Assembly (NCBI GenBank): GCA_023266215.1
Contig: JAHFRQ010000001.1
Location: 310,001 to 374,000, forward strand
Direction: 5' to 3'
Length of the DNA: 64,000 nucleotides
Source: Gammaproteobacteria bacterium
Lineage (GTDB): Bacteria; Pseudomonadota; Gammaproteobacteria; Coxiellales; Coxiellaceae
Part shown: positions 1 through 9,027 of the stretch, piece after piece
How positions within the stretch are numbered: the stretch's first letter is position 1
Layout: every line of letters starts with the position of its first letter
Program-made: the position numbers and the translations under genes
Notes under the pieces: generated by a model
Seen by the model: the letters and a program-made list of their open reading frames with translations, nothing else
Told to the model about the DNA's origin: nothing
Database searches by the model: none

Positions 1-2
1 AT

Positions 3-812
3 ACGGGCGAAAAAGTAATATTATTGGGCGCAAATGGCGCTGGAAAAACAACTACATTGAGATTATTGCTTGGCTTGGATGAGCCATCAGAAGGCTCGGT
101 CACATTAAATCATCGTAATCCTTGCGATTTAGAAGCGCGCCGTAATATTGGTGTTACACCACAGCAATCAGATTTTATTGATGAATTAACCGTCATGGAG
201 ATCCTGGAATTTGTTGGTGGACACTACTCACGCACTTTTACTCAGCAAGAGTTAATTGAATTCTTTTTACTGAACGATTTTAAAAATAAAAAATCAACTA
301 CATTATCGCTGGGGCAAAAGCGCAGATTAGCATTAGCATTGGCTTTTATTAACAAACCAAAAATTGTTTTCCTCGATGAGCCAACAGTTGGGTTAGATGT
401 TGAGAGTCGTCTACATATTTGGTCTTTTATTAAAGATTATATAAGCAAAATTGACATCACGTTATTATTAACAACACATTATCTAGAGGAAGCTGAAATA
501 CTGGCTGAGCGAGTTATTTTTTTACAAAATGGAAAAATTTTGTCTGATTGCAGTGTAAGACAATTTAAATTGCATTTGTCTCAAACTCGAGTTGAATTTA
601 AATGCGACGAAGTATTTTGCAAAGAAAAATTTGTTGATCTAGCATCCAATATAAAAAACCATGAAAATAAATTTATTTTATATAGCAATAATAGTGACAA
701 GGTAGTAAGAAAACTTATTCAGCTTGAAATACCCTTTTATAATTTACAAATCTATCAACCCAGCTTAGAAGATGCTTATTTGGCGTGGCAACAAAAGGAA
801 GCGTTATGTTAA
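3..812 (+). CDS. ABC transporter ATP-binding protein (5' end outside window)
   Basis: ATPase subunit of an ABC exporter, probably of the ABC-2 (drug/lipid/polysaccharide) type. The reading frame is open from the window edge, so the true start lies upstream. The TTG at 24 falls inside the Walker A motif (GANGAGKTT) and cannot be the start. Further in are a signature variant LSLGQ, Walker B with FLDEPTVGLD, and the switch histidine in TTHYLEEAE. The C-terminal ~80 residues are the variable tail. It overlaps the permease gene that follows by 7 nt, so the two are translationally coupled. The substrate cannot be read from the sequence. Confidence 0.93.
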   Translation, partial: TGEKVILLGANGAGKTTTLRLLLGLDEPSEGSVTLNHRNPCDLEARRNIGVTPQQSDFIDELTVMEILEFVGGHYSRTFTQQELIEFFLLNDFKNKKSTTLSLGQKRRLALALAFINKPKIVFLDEPTVGLDVESRLHIWSFIKDYISKIDITLLLTTHYLEEAEILAERVIFLQNGKILSDCSVRQFKLHLSQTRVEFKCDEVFCKEKFVDLASNIKNHENKFILYSNNSDKVVRKLIQLEIPFYNLQIYQPSLEDAYLAWQQKEALC

Positions 813-1504
813 TTAATAAATATCTTAAAATATATACACTTGAGCTAATTCGAAATAAATCAGCAGCATTTTTCACGATTATTTTTCCAACAATATTATT
901 ATTGTTATTTAGTAAAAATGTGCCGCCAACTGAAAATGCACAATGGTCCATGTTAATATCGCTTGCAAATTATGCTGTGCAGTGTGCAATGTTACAAGCT
1001 TTAGGAATGGGAATTGCCTTTAGTAATCACAGAAAATGGAGTGAATATGTAAAGATACTCCCTGCTTCAGGAATTTACTCTGTTATAGGTAGAGTCTTGG
1101 CAATGCTGCTGTTTGCGATGCTGAGCCTATTATTAGTTCTTATTGCGGGTATATTTTGGATGGCGTTTACCGTTAGTTATCTGAAGCTTTCCATTGTATT
1201 TTTTGTTGCCCTAGCTGGTGGTATTCCGATGGGAATATTGGGTTTTTATTTAGGCAAAATGATTAGTCCAGCAGCTGCTCGAAGCTTATTTGTATTAATT
1301 AACATAGCATTATTTTTTGCCGCTTTTTGTTTTCCGGATCATGGCTGGCTATCTTTTGTTCGAACATTTATTCCAAGTTATCAATGGTTAACACTTTCCT
1401 ATGACCTAGCAATGAAGCATTCGTTAGATTATTTAAGCTTGATTGGATTAGCTGGATACACAGCAACATTTTTTGTTTTGGCAGTTTATGCCACTAGAAA
1501 ATAA
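806..1504 (+). CDS. ABC-2 type transporter permease
   Basis: Membrane subunit partnering the ATPase just upstream. The 232-residue product has about six hydrophobic segments typical of ABC-2 permeases, starting with an N-terminal amphipathic stretch before the first helix (FFTIIFPTILLLLF). I chose the ATG at 806 rather than the GTG at 785: an AAGGAAG ribosome site precedes it and it overlaps the ATPase stop. The RND pair follows after 19 nt, so ABC and RND genes may form one efflux operon. The exported molecule is unknown. Confidence 0.85.
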   Translation: MLINKYLKIYTLELIRNKSAAFFTIIFPTILLLLFSKNVPPTENAQWSMLISLANYAVQCAMLQALGMGIAFSNHRKWSEYVKILPASGIYSVIGRVLAMLLFAMLSLLLVLIAGIFWMAFTVSYLKLSIVFFVALAGGIPMGILGFYLGKMISPAAARSLFVLINIALFFAAFCFPDHGWLSFVRTFIPSYQWLTLSYDLAMKHSLDYLSLIGLAGYTATFFVLAVYATRK

Positions 1505-1523
1505 TTAAAAAAGTGATTGGAGC

Positions 1524-2585
1524 ATGATGAAACGGAAACTAATATTTCTTATACCAGCCATATTTTTTTTGCTCACGATTTTATTTTTTCATCATTATTA
1601 TAAGAATAAAAAAAATAAAATAACTCTGCCGCCATCTGCGCAACCTGCTTTTGTTGAGGCACAGTTTCCAAATTATATTACATGGAAAACAAAAATTCAT
1701 GCAACTGGAATTGCTAAAGCTGCGCAGGGTGCAATATTAAGCGCGCCTGAAAGCACTTCCGTTACTGAAATTAATTTTACTGCAGATCAAGTTGTCAAAG
1801 CAGGAGATGTTTTAATTGAATTTAATAACGCAACTGAAAAAGCAGCATCAGACGATTTGAGTGCGAAATATCAGTTAGCGCAAGAGCAATTAGCGCGATA
1901 CCAAGAGGCTTATAAGGTTTTTGCTGTTTCAAAAAACGATCTGGATGTTGCTACAGCGCAGGTTAAAGAAATTCATGCGCAAATTGAAACCGCAAAAGCT
2001 AATTTAAATAATAAAGAAATTATTGCGCCCTATGATGGGGTGGTGGGTATTCCAGAAGTGTCGGTTGGTGAGTTTGTGCAAGCAGGGCAGCCAATTGTTT
2101 CAATTGAAAATACGGCGCCGCTGGATGTTGATTTTTATTTGGGTGAAAAATATTACCCTGAAATTAAATTAAATCAAAGCGTTAATTTATCAACCGAGGC
2201 TTTGAATGAAAGAATGTCAGGAAAAATTATTGGTATTGATCCTCAGCTGAATAATGAGACGCACACTTTTGATGTGCGCGTACGAGCAGATGAATCAAAT
2301 AAATATTTATCACCCGGGATGTCAGTACAAGTTGATTTTGAAGCAAGTCATCTTGAAAAAGTTTTTTCAATTTCGCAAACCGCCCTGATTTACTCTCCTA
2401 ATGGAGATGAAGTTTTCACATTAGATAATAATAATATTACACATTTAAAAAAAATTCGCATTGTTGAGTTAAAAGCTAATAGCGCTTTAATTTCAGGAGA
2501 TTTACTGAGAGCAGAAAGAATTGTAACCGCAGGTCAAAATAATCTTTATGATGGTATGCGAGTTACGATTGTCAATGGAAATTAG
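1524..2585 (+). CDS. RND efflux periplasmic adaptor (membrane fusion protein)
   Basis: Periplasmic adaptor linking the inner-membrane RND pump of the next gene to an outer-membrane channel. The N-terminus has one hydrophobic anchor (residues ~5-22, LIFLIPAIFFLLTILFF). It is followed by a lipoyl-like/hairpin region with a coiled-coil (residues ~105-160, rich in Gln, Ala and Glu) and a second lipoyl half (IIAPYDGVVGI). A beta-barrel with the typical GMSVQVDFE turn completes it. The 353-residue length is normal. A GGAG site precedes the ATG; a second ATG at 1527 is equally possible. It ends 5 nt before the pump gene. No TolC-type gene is visible in the window. Confidence 0.92.
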   Translation: MMKRKLIFLIPAIFFLLTILFFHHYYKNKKNKITLPPSAQPAFVEAQFPNYITWKTKIHATGIAKAAQGAILSAPESTSVTEINFTADQVVKAGDVLIEFNNATEKAASDDLSAKYQLAQEQLARYQEAYKVFAVSKNDLDVATAQVKEIHAQIETAKANLNNKEIIAPYDGVVGIPEVSVGEFVQAGQPIVSIENTAPLDVDFYLGEKYYPEIKLNQSVNLSTEALNERMSGKIIGIDPQLNNETHTFDVRVRADESNKYLSPGMSVQVDFEASHLEKVFSISQTALIYSPNGDEVFTLDNNNITHLKKIRIVELKANSALISGDLLRAERIVTAGQNNLYDGMRVTIVNGN

Positions 2586-2590
2586 AAAAC

Positions 2591-5500
2591 ATGAATATTA
2601 CGCATTATTTTTTAAAAAAACCTGTGCTGGCCATTGCAATTTCGATGATGCTTTTACTGGTGGGATTGATAGGATTTCATCAAATTCCTGTTCGTTTATA
2701 TCCACGGATTATAGAAAATAAAATAACCATTACGACAATTTATACCGGCGCAAGCAGTGCAGTTATGCAAAATAATGTAACGCATGTTCTTGAAAAATCG
2801 CTTTCAGGCTTTGATGATATTAATTACATGACCGCAAGCAACACGCTAGGCACCAGCGTTATCAATTTAATTTTGCAACCAGGCATTTCTGCGCAAAAAG
2901 TAGAAGCACAGGTGCTCAGTAAAATAAGTAGCGTTCGAGATGTGTTGCCAGCTGGCATGATGGATCCTGTGATTAGTACGACGCAGAATGATGCTGCGAT
3001 GATCTTGGCATTCACTGATCAAAATCAATCGCAAGAAGCAACAGGTGATTTTTTGCGAAGACAAATTGAACCGCAACTTGAAGGCATTAATGGTGTGAGC
3101 AGCGCTGATGTCAAAGGCGGTGTTTATGCTCTACATATCTGGCTTAATCCGGATAAAATGTCATCTTTGGGTGTCACGGTAAATGATGTCACAAAGGTGT
3201 TGCCGGAACAAAATGCGATAAGCTCATCAGGTGAATTTAAAGGTGAAAATAGTGAATTGCCAATCGAAATGAATTCAGCGTTATCTAGCGTTGATCAATT
3301 TAAAAAAATAATTATCAGGCAAACGAAAACAGGCGCTATAACACTCAGTGATATTGCTACCATCAATTGGGGGTCGCATAGTAATAATGTTTCAGCATTT
3401 TATAATGGCAAGCCTACAACAGTTATGTTTATTCAACTTGATAATAAAGCAAATCCATTGGAAGTATTACCAAAAGTCCGCGCAAAGCTCTTAACATTAA
3501 AATCGATATTTCCAACGGGACTAAAATCACATGAAGTTGTCAATAATAGTCTCTTTATTAGCGCCTCAGTACACGAAGTGCTCAAATCATTATTAATTGC
3601 TATTTTAATTGTAAGCTTAGTTATTTATTTATTCATAGCTAATTTACGTAGCTTAGTTATTCTCTTGGTTGCTATTCCATTATCACTTATTGGTGTCTGT
3701 GCCATTTTATGGTTTTTTGACTGCTCCATCAATGCATTAACACTATTGGCAATGGTAATTGCAATTGGCTTAGTTGTCGATGACGCTATTGTTGTTTTGG
3801 AAAATATTCATCGTCATCATGAGCTCGGATTATCTGCAGTAGACGCTGCAATAGAAGGCTCAAAGGAAATTCTCGTTCCTATTATCGCAATGACCATTAC
3901 TCTGGCCGCTGTCTATTTACCCATTTGTTTTTCAACAGGAATTACCGCTGAATTATTTACTGAATTCGCAATTGCGCTGGCGGGCTCAGTTATTATTTCT
4001 GGTATAATTGCACTCGTTCTATCCCCGTATATGTGCTTTAAATCACTTAGCGCGGATCTTACAAAGCCGAGATGGAGTTTTCAAGTCGATAAAATATTAA
4101 ATAATTTAAAAGAGAAGTACCATGCTATTTTACATTACCTATTAAAAAAACATCAAAAAACAATTTTAGTTATTTGGGCGGGAATTTTATTGAGTACCAT
4201 TGGGTTGTACGCCTGTCTGCCAAGCGAATTAGCGCCAAAAGAAGATGAAGGCTATGTCATGCTATTTGGAAAAACACCTGACTCAACTAATTTGCATTTT
4301 ATTGAAAGTAATACTGATAAGCTTAATGCTATTTTTAATAAATTTCCTGAAATTAGTGGTTACGCTTATCTTAATGGAATTCCAGGATCACATGAAATGA
4401 TTGCTTATGCAAAATTGATTCCGTGGAATTTACGGACTAAAACGGCCATGCAATTACAAAATGAATTGCAGCAAAAAGTGTGGCCAATGGTTGGAATGTC
4501 AACTTACGCGTTAGTGCCATCATCATTACCCGGAAGCGATAATATGCCCGTCGAATTTGTAATATCAACCAGCGGTAGTTATTTAAAATTATATAATATC
4601 GCACAGCAGTTAGTTGAAAAAGCAAATCAATCAGGATTATTTTTATTTACCCAATCTGATTTGCACTATGATACACCTACCTTGCAAATTCATATTAATC
4701 GAGACCAGATTTCTCAGTCTGGAATTGCAATATCAGATTTAGAAAATACGTTGAATATTTTTCTATCGGGCGATCGATTTCAAAATGTCACGCATAATGG
4801 CAAAAACTATGACGTGATATTACAAGTACCCGCAATGTTTCGCGCATCACAAAGCAGCCTTGATCAATTTTATGTTCGAAATACAAGCGGAACACTTTTT
4901 CCATTGTCAGATTTGGTGATAACGCAAATTAAAACAGAACCCAGTGAGCGAAATGAATTTCAGCGTGAAAAATCTGTCGTTATTTCAGGCGTGATGCGTA
5001 ATCATGAAAGCCTATCAACTGGTCTGAATTACTTAACAACAAGCGCCAATAAATTAATGACATCAAAAATGCATTCGAGCACAACAGGAGAATCAAGGCA
5101 ATTTCTACAAGAGAGAGGCCACATGATTTGGATTTTTCTGGTCGCCTTATTTTGCATTTATTGGATTTTAGCTGTTCAATTTAATAGTTTTGTTGATCCA
5201 TGGATTATTTTATCAGGCAGCGCACCTGCTGCATTATTTGCAGGGTTGCTATCTGCGACACTAGGTGGCATTACCATTAATATTTATTCTCAGGTCGCAT
5301 TGCTTACTTTAATTGGATTAATTAGCAAACATGGAATTTTAATGGTTCGTTTTGCAAATGAGCTAAGACTAGAAAAATTTTCTTCCTGCCAAGATGCGAT
5401 TTTAGAAGCGGCTAAGCAGCGCTTGCGTCCTATTTTGATGACAACAGCAGCGATGACTGTGGGTGTCTTACCGCTTGTATTTGCAATTGGCGCTGGCAGC

Positions 5501-5608
5501 AATAGTCGTTTTGAAATCGGCACAATTTTACTAGGAGGAATGTTTTTTGGAACGATAATGACGTTGACATTGATTCCAGTTCTTTACTCATGCTGGAAAA
5601 ATAAATAG
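2591..5608 (+). CDS. RND (HAE1/AcrB-like) efflux permease
   Basis: Proton-driven inner-membrane efflux pump of 1005 residues. The layout is the family's: an N-terminal helix (FLKKPVLAIAISMMLLLVG), a large periplasmic porter domain, helices 2-6, a second porter domain and helices 8-12. The proton-relay aspartates of TM4 are seen in GLVVDDAIVVLEN, and the matching lysine of TM10 in GLISKHGILMV. It is shorter than AcrB (about 1049). It sits directly after the adaptor gene, forming a two-gene pump. Substrate range cannot be inferred. Confidence 0.95.
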   Translation: MNITHYFLKKPVLAIAISMMLLLVGLIGFHQIPVRLYPRIIENKITITTIYTGASSAVMQNNVTHVLEKSLSGFDDINYMTASNTLGTSVINLILQPGISAQKVEAQVLSKISSVRDVLPAGMMDPVISTTQNDAAMILAFTDQNQSQEATGDFLRRQIEPQLEGINGVSSADVKGGVYALHIWLNPDKMSSLGVTVNDVTKVLPEQNAISSSGEFKGENSELPIEMNSALSSVDQFKKIIIRQTKTGAITLSDIATINWGSHSNNVSAFYNGKPTTVMFIQLDNKANPLEVLPKVRAKLLTLKSIFPTGLKSHEVVNNSLFISASVHEVLKSLLIAILIVSLVIYLFIANLRSLVILLVAIPLSLIGVCAILWFFDCSINALTLLAMVIAIGLVVDDAIVVLENIHRHHELGLSAVDAAIEGSKEILVPIIAMTITLAAVYLPICFSTGITAELFTEFAIALAGSVIISGIIALVLSPYMCFKSLSADLTKPRWSFQVDKILNNLKEKYHAILHYLLKKHQKTILVIWAGILLSTIGLYACLPSELAPKEDEGYVMLFGKTPDSTNLHFIESNTDKLNAIFNKFPEISGYAYLNGIPGSHEMIAYAKLIPWNLRTKTAMQLQNELQQKVWPMVGMSTYALVPSSLPGSDNMPVEFVISTSGSYLKLYNIAQQLVEKANQSGLFLFTQSDLHYDTPTLQIHINRDQISQSGIAISDLENTLNIFLSGDRFQNVTHNGKNYDVILQVPAMFRASQSSLDQFYVRNTSGTLFPLSDLVITQIKTEPSERNEFQREKSVVISGVMRNHESLSTGLNYLTTSANKLMTSKMHSSTTGESRQFLQERGHMIWIFLVALFCIYWILAVQFNSFVDPWIILSGSAPAALFAGLLSATLGGITINIYSQVALLTLIGLISKHGILMVRFANELRLEKFSSCQDAILEAAKQRLRPILMTTAAMTVGVLPLVFAIGAGSNSRFEIGTILLGGMFFGTIMTLTLIPVLYSCWKNK

Positions 5609-5711
5609 GAAATTATTAAAATATTAAATAAAAATTTAAAATAGAAGTTAAAATATGATTTCACTACAAGCCTCTTTTTTATTTTTAAATAATCCAGTAG
5701 CAATTCCCCCA

Positions 5712-6755
5712 CTAACTCTCCGGCGTGCCATCGTCTACTGGCAGAATTTTATTTTCACCTAATAATTCTTCGATATGTTGCTGCATCGTTTGCATGCCGA
5801 ATTTTCTGCCTGTTTGCATCACAGAAATTAACTGTGGGATTTTATGTTCTCGAATTAAATTTCGAACTGCATCCGTACAAATTAAAATTTCATACACGGG
5901 TCTGATTGTTCCATCCGGTGTTTTTAATAATCGTTGCGCGATAATGGCGCGTAGTGATTGTGCTAGAATTTCGCGAATCATGTCTTTTTCATTGCCTGGA
6001 AATACGTCAATAATCCGATCGATGGCACTCGGCGCTGATCGTGTGTGCAATGTCCCAAAAACCAAGTGGCCCGTTTCAGCAGCTGTTAATGCTAAACGAA
6101 TGGTATCTAAATCTCGCATTTCACCGATCATAATAATATCTGGATCTTCTCGCAATGCAGCTCGCAGCGCATCATGAAAATATCGCGTATCGCGACCGAG
6201 CTCACGCTGTTGAATTAAACATTGATCGCTTTTAAAAATATATTCAACGGGATCTTCAATTGTAATAATATGCTCACCGCGATTTTCAATACTATTAATA
6301 TAATTAATAATGGCAGCCAGTGTTGTACTTTTACCCGATCCTGTCGCACCAGTAATTAATACTAGCCCATTGGGATATTCACAAATCTTTTTAAATACAC
6401 CGCCGCTTAATCCCATTGTTTCTAACGTTGGCGTTTCAAATGCCAGTGATCGCAGTGCCGCACTTAATCCACGCGCTTGATGAAATGCGTTAATACGAAA
6501 ACGTGCCACATCATCGACCGCATAACTAAAATCAACTTCGGATTGCTTTTCCAGCAATGCACGATGCGCGTCTGTCATAATATCGTGTAACATTTCTTTA
6601 ACAATATCATTCGTTAAAACAGGCTGGTTTTCGATTTTTATTAGATCTCCATTTTTACGGACGACGGGAACTTCGCCGCTGGATAAATGCAGATCTGAGC
6701 AACCTTCATCCACTGTATATTTTAATAATTCAAAAATATTCATTGCTTTTGTCAT
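5712..6755 (-). CDS. pilT: Type IV pilus retraction ATPase PilT
   Basis: Cytoplasmic hexameric ATPase that depolymerises type IV pili for twitching and DNA uptake. At 347 residues it matches PilT. The N-terminal PAS-like part contains SDLHLSSG; Walker A is GATGSGKSTT; the Asp box and Walker B surround LREDPDIIMIGEMRD; the His box is GHLVFGTLHT. The C-terminal signature region reads AVRNLIREHKIPQ, close to the PilT AIRNLIRE motif required for retraction. Its ATG overlaps the stop of the DUF4124 gene (ATGA), so it ends the minus-strand prepilin operon starting near 8934. PilU is the alternative but less likely given the AIRNLIRE-like motif. Confidence 0.93.
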   Translation of the reverse strand: MTKAMNIFELLKYTVDEGCSDLHLSSGEVPVVRKNGDLIKIENQPVLTNDIVKEMLHDIMTDAHRALLEKQSEVDFSYAVDDVARFRINAFHQARGLSAALRSLAFETPTLETMGLSGGVFKKICEYPNGLVLITGATGSGKSTTLAAIINYINSIENRGEHIITIEDPVEYIFKSDQCLIQQRELGRDTRYFHDALRAALREDPDIIMIGEMRDLDTIRLALTAAETGHLVFGTLHTRSAPSAIDRIIDVFPGNEKDMIREILAQSLRAIIAQRLLKTPDGTIRPVYEILICTDAVRNLIREHKIPQLISVMQTGRKFGMQTMQQHIEELLGENKILPVDDGTPES

Positions 6756-7312
6756 GGTCCCACCGTTGGATTTTGAATAGAGGCATAATGAACATTAATC
6801 GTAATGGTTTGTGTGCGCATTATTTCTTGCTGATTTTGATTATATAAAACAACTTGTAATGCATGCGCACCACGCGCCAATATGGTTTTATCGCCAATTA
6901 CTTTTGGAATGCTAAATTGCAAGCCAGCTTGTTTTTGTAAAATAGGCATACCATCCATAATCAACTGCATCATATCGCCTTTGATTAAAGCAGGTTGAAT
7001 CTCGACTGTAACAGGAATGCTTTCCGCGTTTTGAAAAGTAGCATTATCCTTGGGTTCTGAAATCACAAATAATTGATAGCTTGATTTTGAACTAACGGTA
7101 TTTTTTTCGGCTGGATTGTTAAGCGTACTCGGTGTCCCTGAAGTTGAAATATTCGCAGGCGGTAGATTAATCACTTCGGCTTTAATGGCTGGCTGGTCAG
7201 AATAAGTTACCACGCCATCTTTATCGACAGTGCGATAAATTTCTGCAAATGCTGGGACAATCACACACAAGCAAGTTGCAACAAATAAAAATAGTTTAAT
7301 AATTCGCTTCAT
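6752..7312 (-). CDS. Secreted DUF4124 domain protein
   Basis: Exported 186-residue protein with a clear signal peptide (IIKLFLFVATCLCVIVPAFA). A DUF4124 motif follows (IYRTVDKDGVVTYSDQP), and the C-terminal beta-rich domain (residues ~85-175) may be an Ig-like fold. DUF4124 proteins are common beside pilus genes but have no settled function. It overlaps the pilV-type gene upstream by 4 nt and pilT downstream by 4 nt, which ties it to pilus assembly. A role as a periplasmic pilus accessory protein is an inference. Confidence 0.8.
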   Translation of the reverse strand: MKRIIKLFLFVATCLCVIVPAFAEIYRTVDKDGVVTYSDQPAIKAEVINLPPANISTSGTPSTLNNPAEKNTVSSKSSYQLFVISEPKDNATFQNAESIPVTVEIQPALIKGDMMQLIMDGMPILQKQAGLQFSIPKVIGDKTILARGAHALQVVLYNQNQQEIMRTQTITINVHYASIQNPTVGP

Positions 7313-7779
7313 GGTAAATTCTCCGACACCCTGCCCGTTAAATTAGGATCAATGCTGGCAATAACGCTGACAATCGCAACCGTGTGCGGTACCTTGGCAG
7401 GATCAGTCCACTTGACAGAAATACTGACATTTTTTCGCGTGGGACTCAGTAAATCCGTTACGCTAATGCTCATGCTGTAAGTAGCATTGCCGCTGACAAC
7501 ATTAATGGGCGACGCACCAGTCCCTATAATATCAGCATAAGCGAATTGTCCTGGTGTTGTTACCAGTGTCGTGTATTTTCGAAAAGACTGCATCTTGTCA
7601 TTAATGATGGTTAGCGCGACCGCTTCTTGATTTACTGCATTACGCGTGCGCATTAATGATCCTTGAAAGTCGATGAGCGCAAGCAGTGCACCCGCAAAAA
7701 TCAAAATCGCCAGCACAACCTCAATAATGGTGCTGCCTTGCTGATTTTTCCGTTTTATTAGCATCGTTTTATGGCGCAT
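7309..7779 (-). CDS. pilV: Type IV prepilin, PilV-like
   Basis: Minor prepilin of 156 residues. It has a short basic leader and a class III cleavage site at QQG|STIIEVVLAI, with Glu at mature position 5, followed by the hydrophobic assembly helix. The substitution of Phe by Ser at mature +1 is tolerated in PilV proteins. It belongs to the fimT-pilW-pilV-like set; minor pilins of this kind prime pilus assembly. It overlaps the gene on each side by a few nucleotides. Either ATG (7779 or 7764) may be used. Confidence 0.8.
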   Translation of the reverse strand: MRHKTMLIKRKNQQGSTIIEVVLAILIFAGALLALIDFQGSLMRTRNAVNQEAVALTIINDKMQSFRKYTTLVTTPGQFAYADIIGTGASPINVVSGNATYSMSISVTDLLSPTRKNVSISVKWTDPAKVPHTVAIVSVIASIDPNLTGRVSENLP

Positions 7780-8431
7780 ATTTGTTATTCACCACTCTGA
7801 TTGTACGCGTAATTGTTTTCGTGACACCAGTACTGGTTGGTAACTGTCCCGTAATGGTTATCGTTACCGTGCGATAATTGGTTGTATCAACACCCGCTTC
7901 TGCTTTATCAACATCAACTGCGACATTAGTCAAAGTGACTGTAAAAGCAGTGATGGTAATCAAAGCAGAGTTCGTAAGATTGCTCCAATTGTTACTCGCC
8001 GCTGTGCAATCAAAAGAAGCGCCGTAAGGCCGAAATTGAATGACGTTGTTTTTCAAGCGATACCCATATCGCTCATCATCATAGGCAGCGCTTATAGCAG
8101 GCAACAGACCATCGTTATCATGATCATACGTAAATAAAATGCAATTGCTTGCGCCATTTATTGTAATGTCTGTTGTCCCCGTTTGCATAAATGGATTGCT
8201 GTTGCTGCTGCTGGCCTGTGACCAATATCCTGCGCGCTGAACATCGTTTGTAATAATATCCATGATGGTTTGCAATTGCCGATCCAGCTGCCCCTTATCG
8301 AGTTGTAGTTGGCCACTGCTCGAGGTGGTTGCAAATAAAAATAATATGGCCGATGTTGCAATCAAAATAATCACCATTGCAGCCAACATTTCTATTAATG
8401 AAAACCCTTTTTGACTTATTTTTTTTAACAT
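7769..8431 (-). CDS. pilW: Type IV prepilin, PilW-like
   Basis: Minor prepilin with cleavage site QKG|FSLIEMLAAMV and a Glu at mature position 5; about 220 residues. The first possible ATG (8464) would give an unusually long leader, so I place the start at the ATG at 8431, which gives a normal basic leader (MLKKISQKG) and still overlaps the fimT-like stop by 7 nt. The globular domain carries two cysteines and many Ser/Thr/Asn, as in pilin domains. Its neighbours are fimT-like and pilV-like prepilins. PilX and PilY1 genes are not present. Confidence 0.8.
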   Translation of the reverse strand: MLKKISQKGFSLIEMLAAMVIILIATSAILFLFATTSSSGQLQLDKGQLDRQLQTIMDIITNDVQRAGYWSQASSSNSNPFMQTGTTDITINGASNCILFTYDHDNDGLLPAISAAYDDERYGYRLKNNVIQFRPYGASFDCTAASNNWSNLTNSALITITAFTVTLTNVAVDVDKAEAGVDTTNYRTVTITITGQLPTSTGVTKTITRTIRVVNNKYAP

Positions 8432-8934
8432 GATGCGGGATAACCTCCCACGGTGGTTGAGCACAAGCTTGGCAACCCCATTTTACTCAGCTGTACTGTG
8501 ATGTTATCGCCATTGCTGCCGGTGAAAACCATGGTGCCGATTAAGCTTGGCACGCCTCGAGTTGGCTCAAATACGGTAATATTTGATGGAAAACCACTTA
8601 TTGATAATGAACATCCGGTAAATTGCGCGCTGTTAGCCTGCCCAAAATTGCAACTGCCGGCTGTATTACAATTACACGTCGCAGCCGATGTAAGGCCGTA
8701 GCACCAGTTGGCGCCACTTTGAAAAACGACCGTGATATTTTGTTGTGTTTCAATCGCAATGCTGTGCGCCTGATTAAGATCACCGTTTAATGCTTCTGCT
8801 GCTGATCTAATTTGATATTCGCCGACATACTTTATGTATAACGGCACTGCGATAATGGCTAAAATAGCAAAAATAATGAGCGATGCAAGCAATTCTGTGA
8901 GCGTAAAGCCGGTTTGTTTTCCGTGTGTTTTCAC
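8425..8934 (-). CDS. fimT: Type IV prepilin, FimT/GspH-like
   Basis: First gene of the minus-strand prepilin operon, 169 residues. Class III signal KQTG|FTLTELLASLI, Glu5 and hydrophobic helix are clear, followed by a GspH-like domain (residues ~40-165) rich in Gly and Asn. There are six cysteines (in CYG, CNC, C, C and the two near the end: LCSTTVGGYPASC), so disulfides are likely. FimT proteins are minor pilins, in some species DNA-binding for natural transformation. It diverges from pilM, with about 93 nt between the starts. Confidence 0.83.
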   Translation of the reverse strand: MKTHGKQTGFTLTELLASLIIFAILAIIAVPLYIKYVGEYQIRSAAEALNGDLNQAHSIAIETQQNITVVFQSGANWCYGLTSAATCNCNTAGSCNFGQANSAQFTGCSLSISGFPSNITVFEPTRGVPSLIGTMVFTGSNGDNITVQLSKMGLPSLCSTTVGGYPASC

Positions 8935-8949
8935 AAAAACCTCGAATGG

Positions 8950-8978
8950 TTGTCATCATCTCCTAAGTACATTATAGT
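8950..8978 (+). promoter_or_regulatory. Sigma-70-type promoter for pilMNOPQ
   Basis: TTGTCA at 8950-8955 and TATAGT at 8973-8978 are separated by exactly 17 nt. They lie about 50 nt before the pilM start, on the correct strand in the divergent fimT/pilM gap. The match to the consensus is good; use was not tested. Confidence 0.6.
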
Positions 8979-9027
8979 CAATTAAGGGAATTTATCTCCA
9001 AAAATCAAGTAGAAAGGACATCAGGAC

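Noticed and set aside
5725-6177. Plus-strand open frame opposite pilT
   Set aside because: It is the shadow of a gene with complete PilT motifs and has no recognisable domain or ribosome site.
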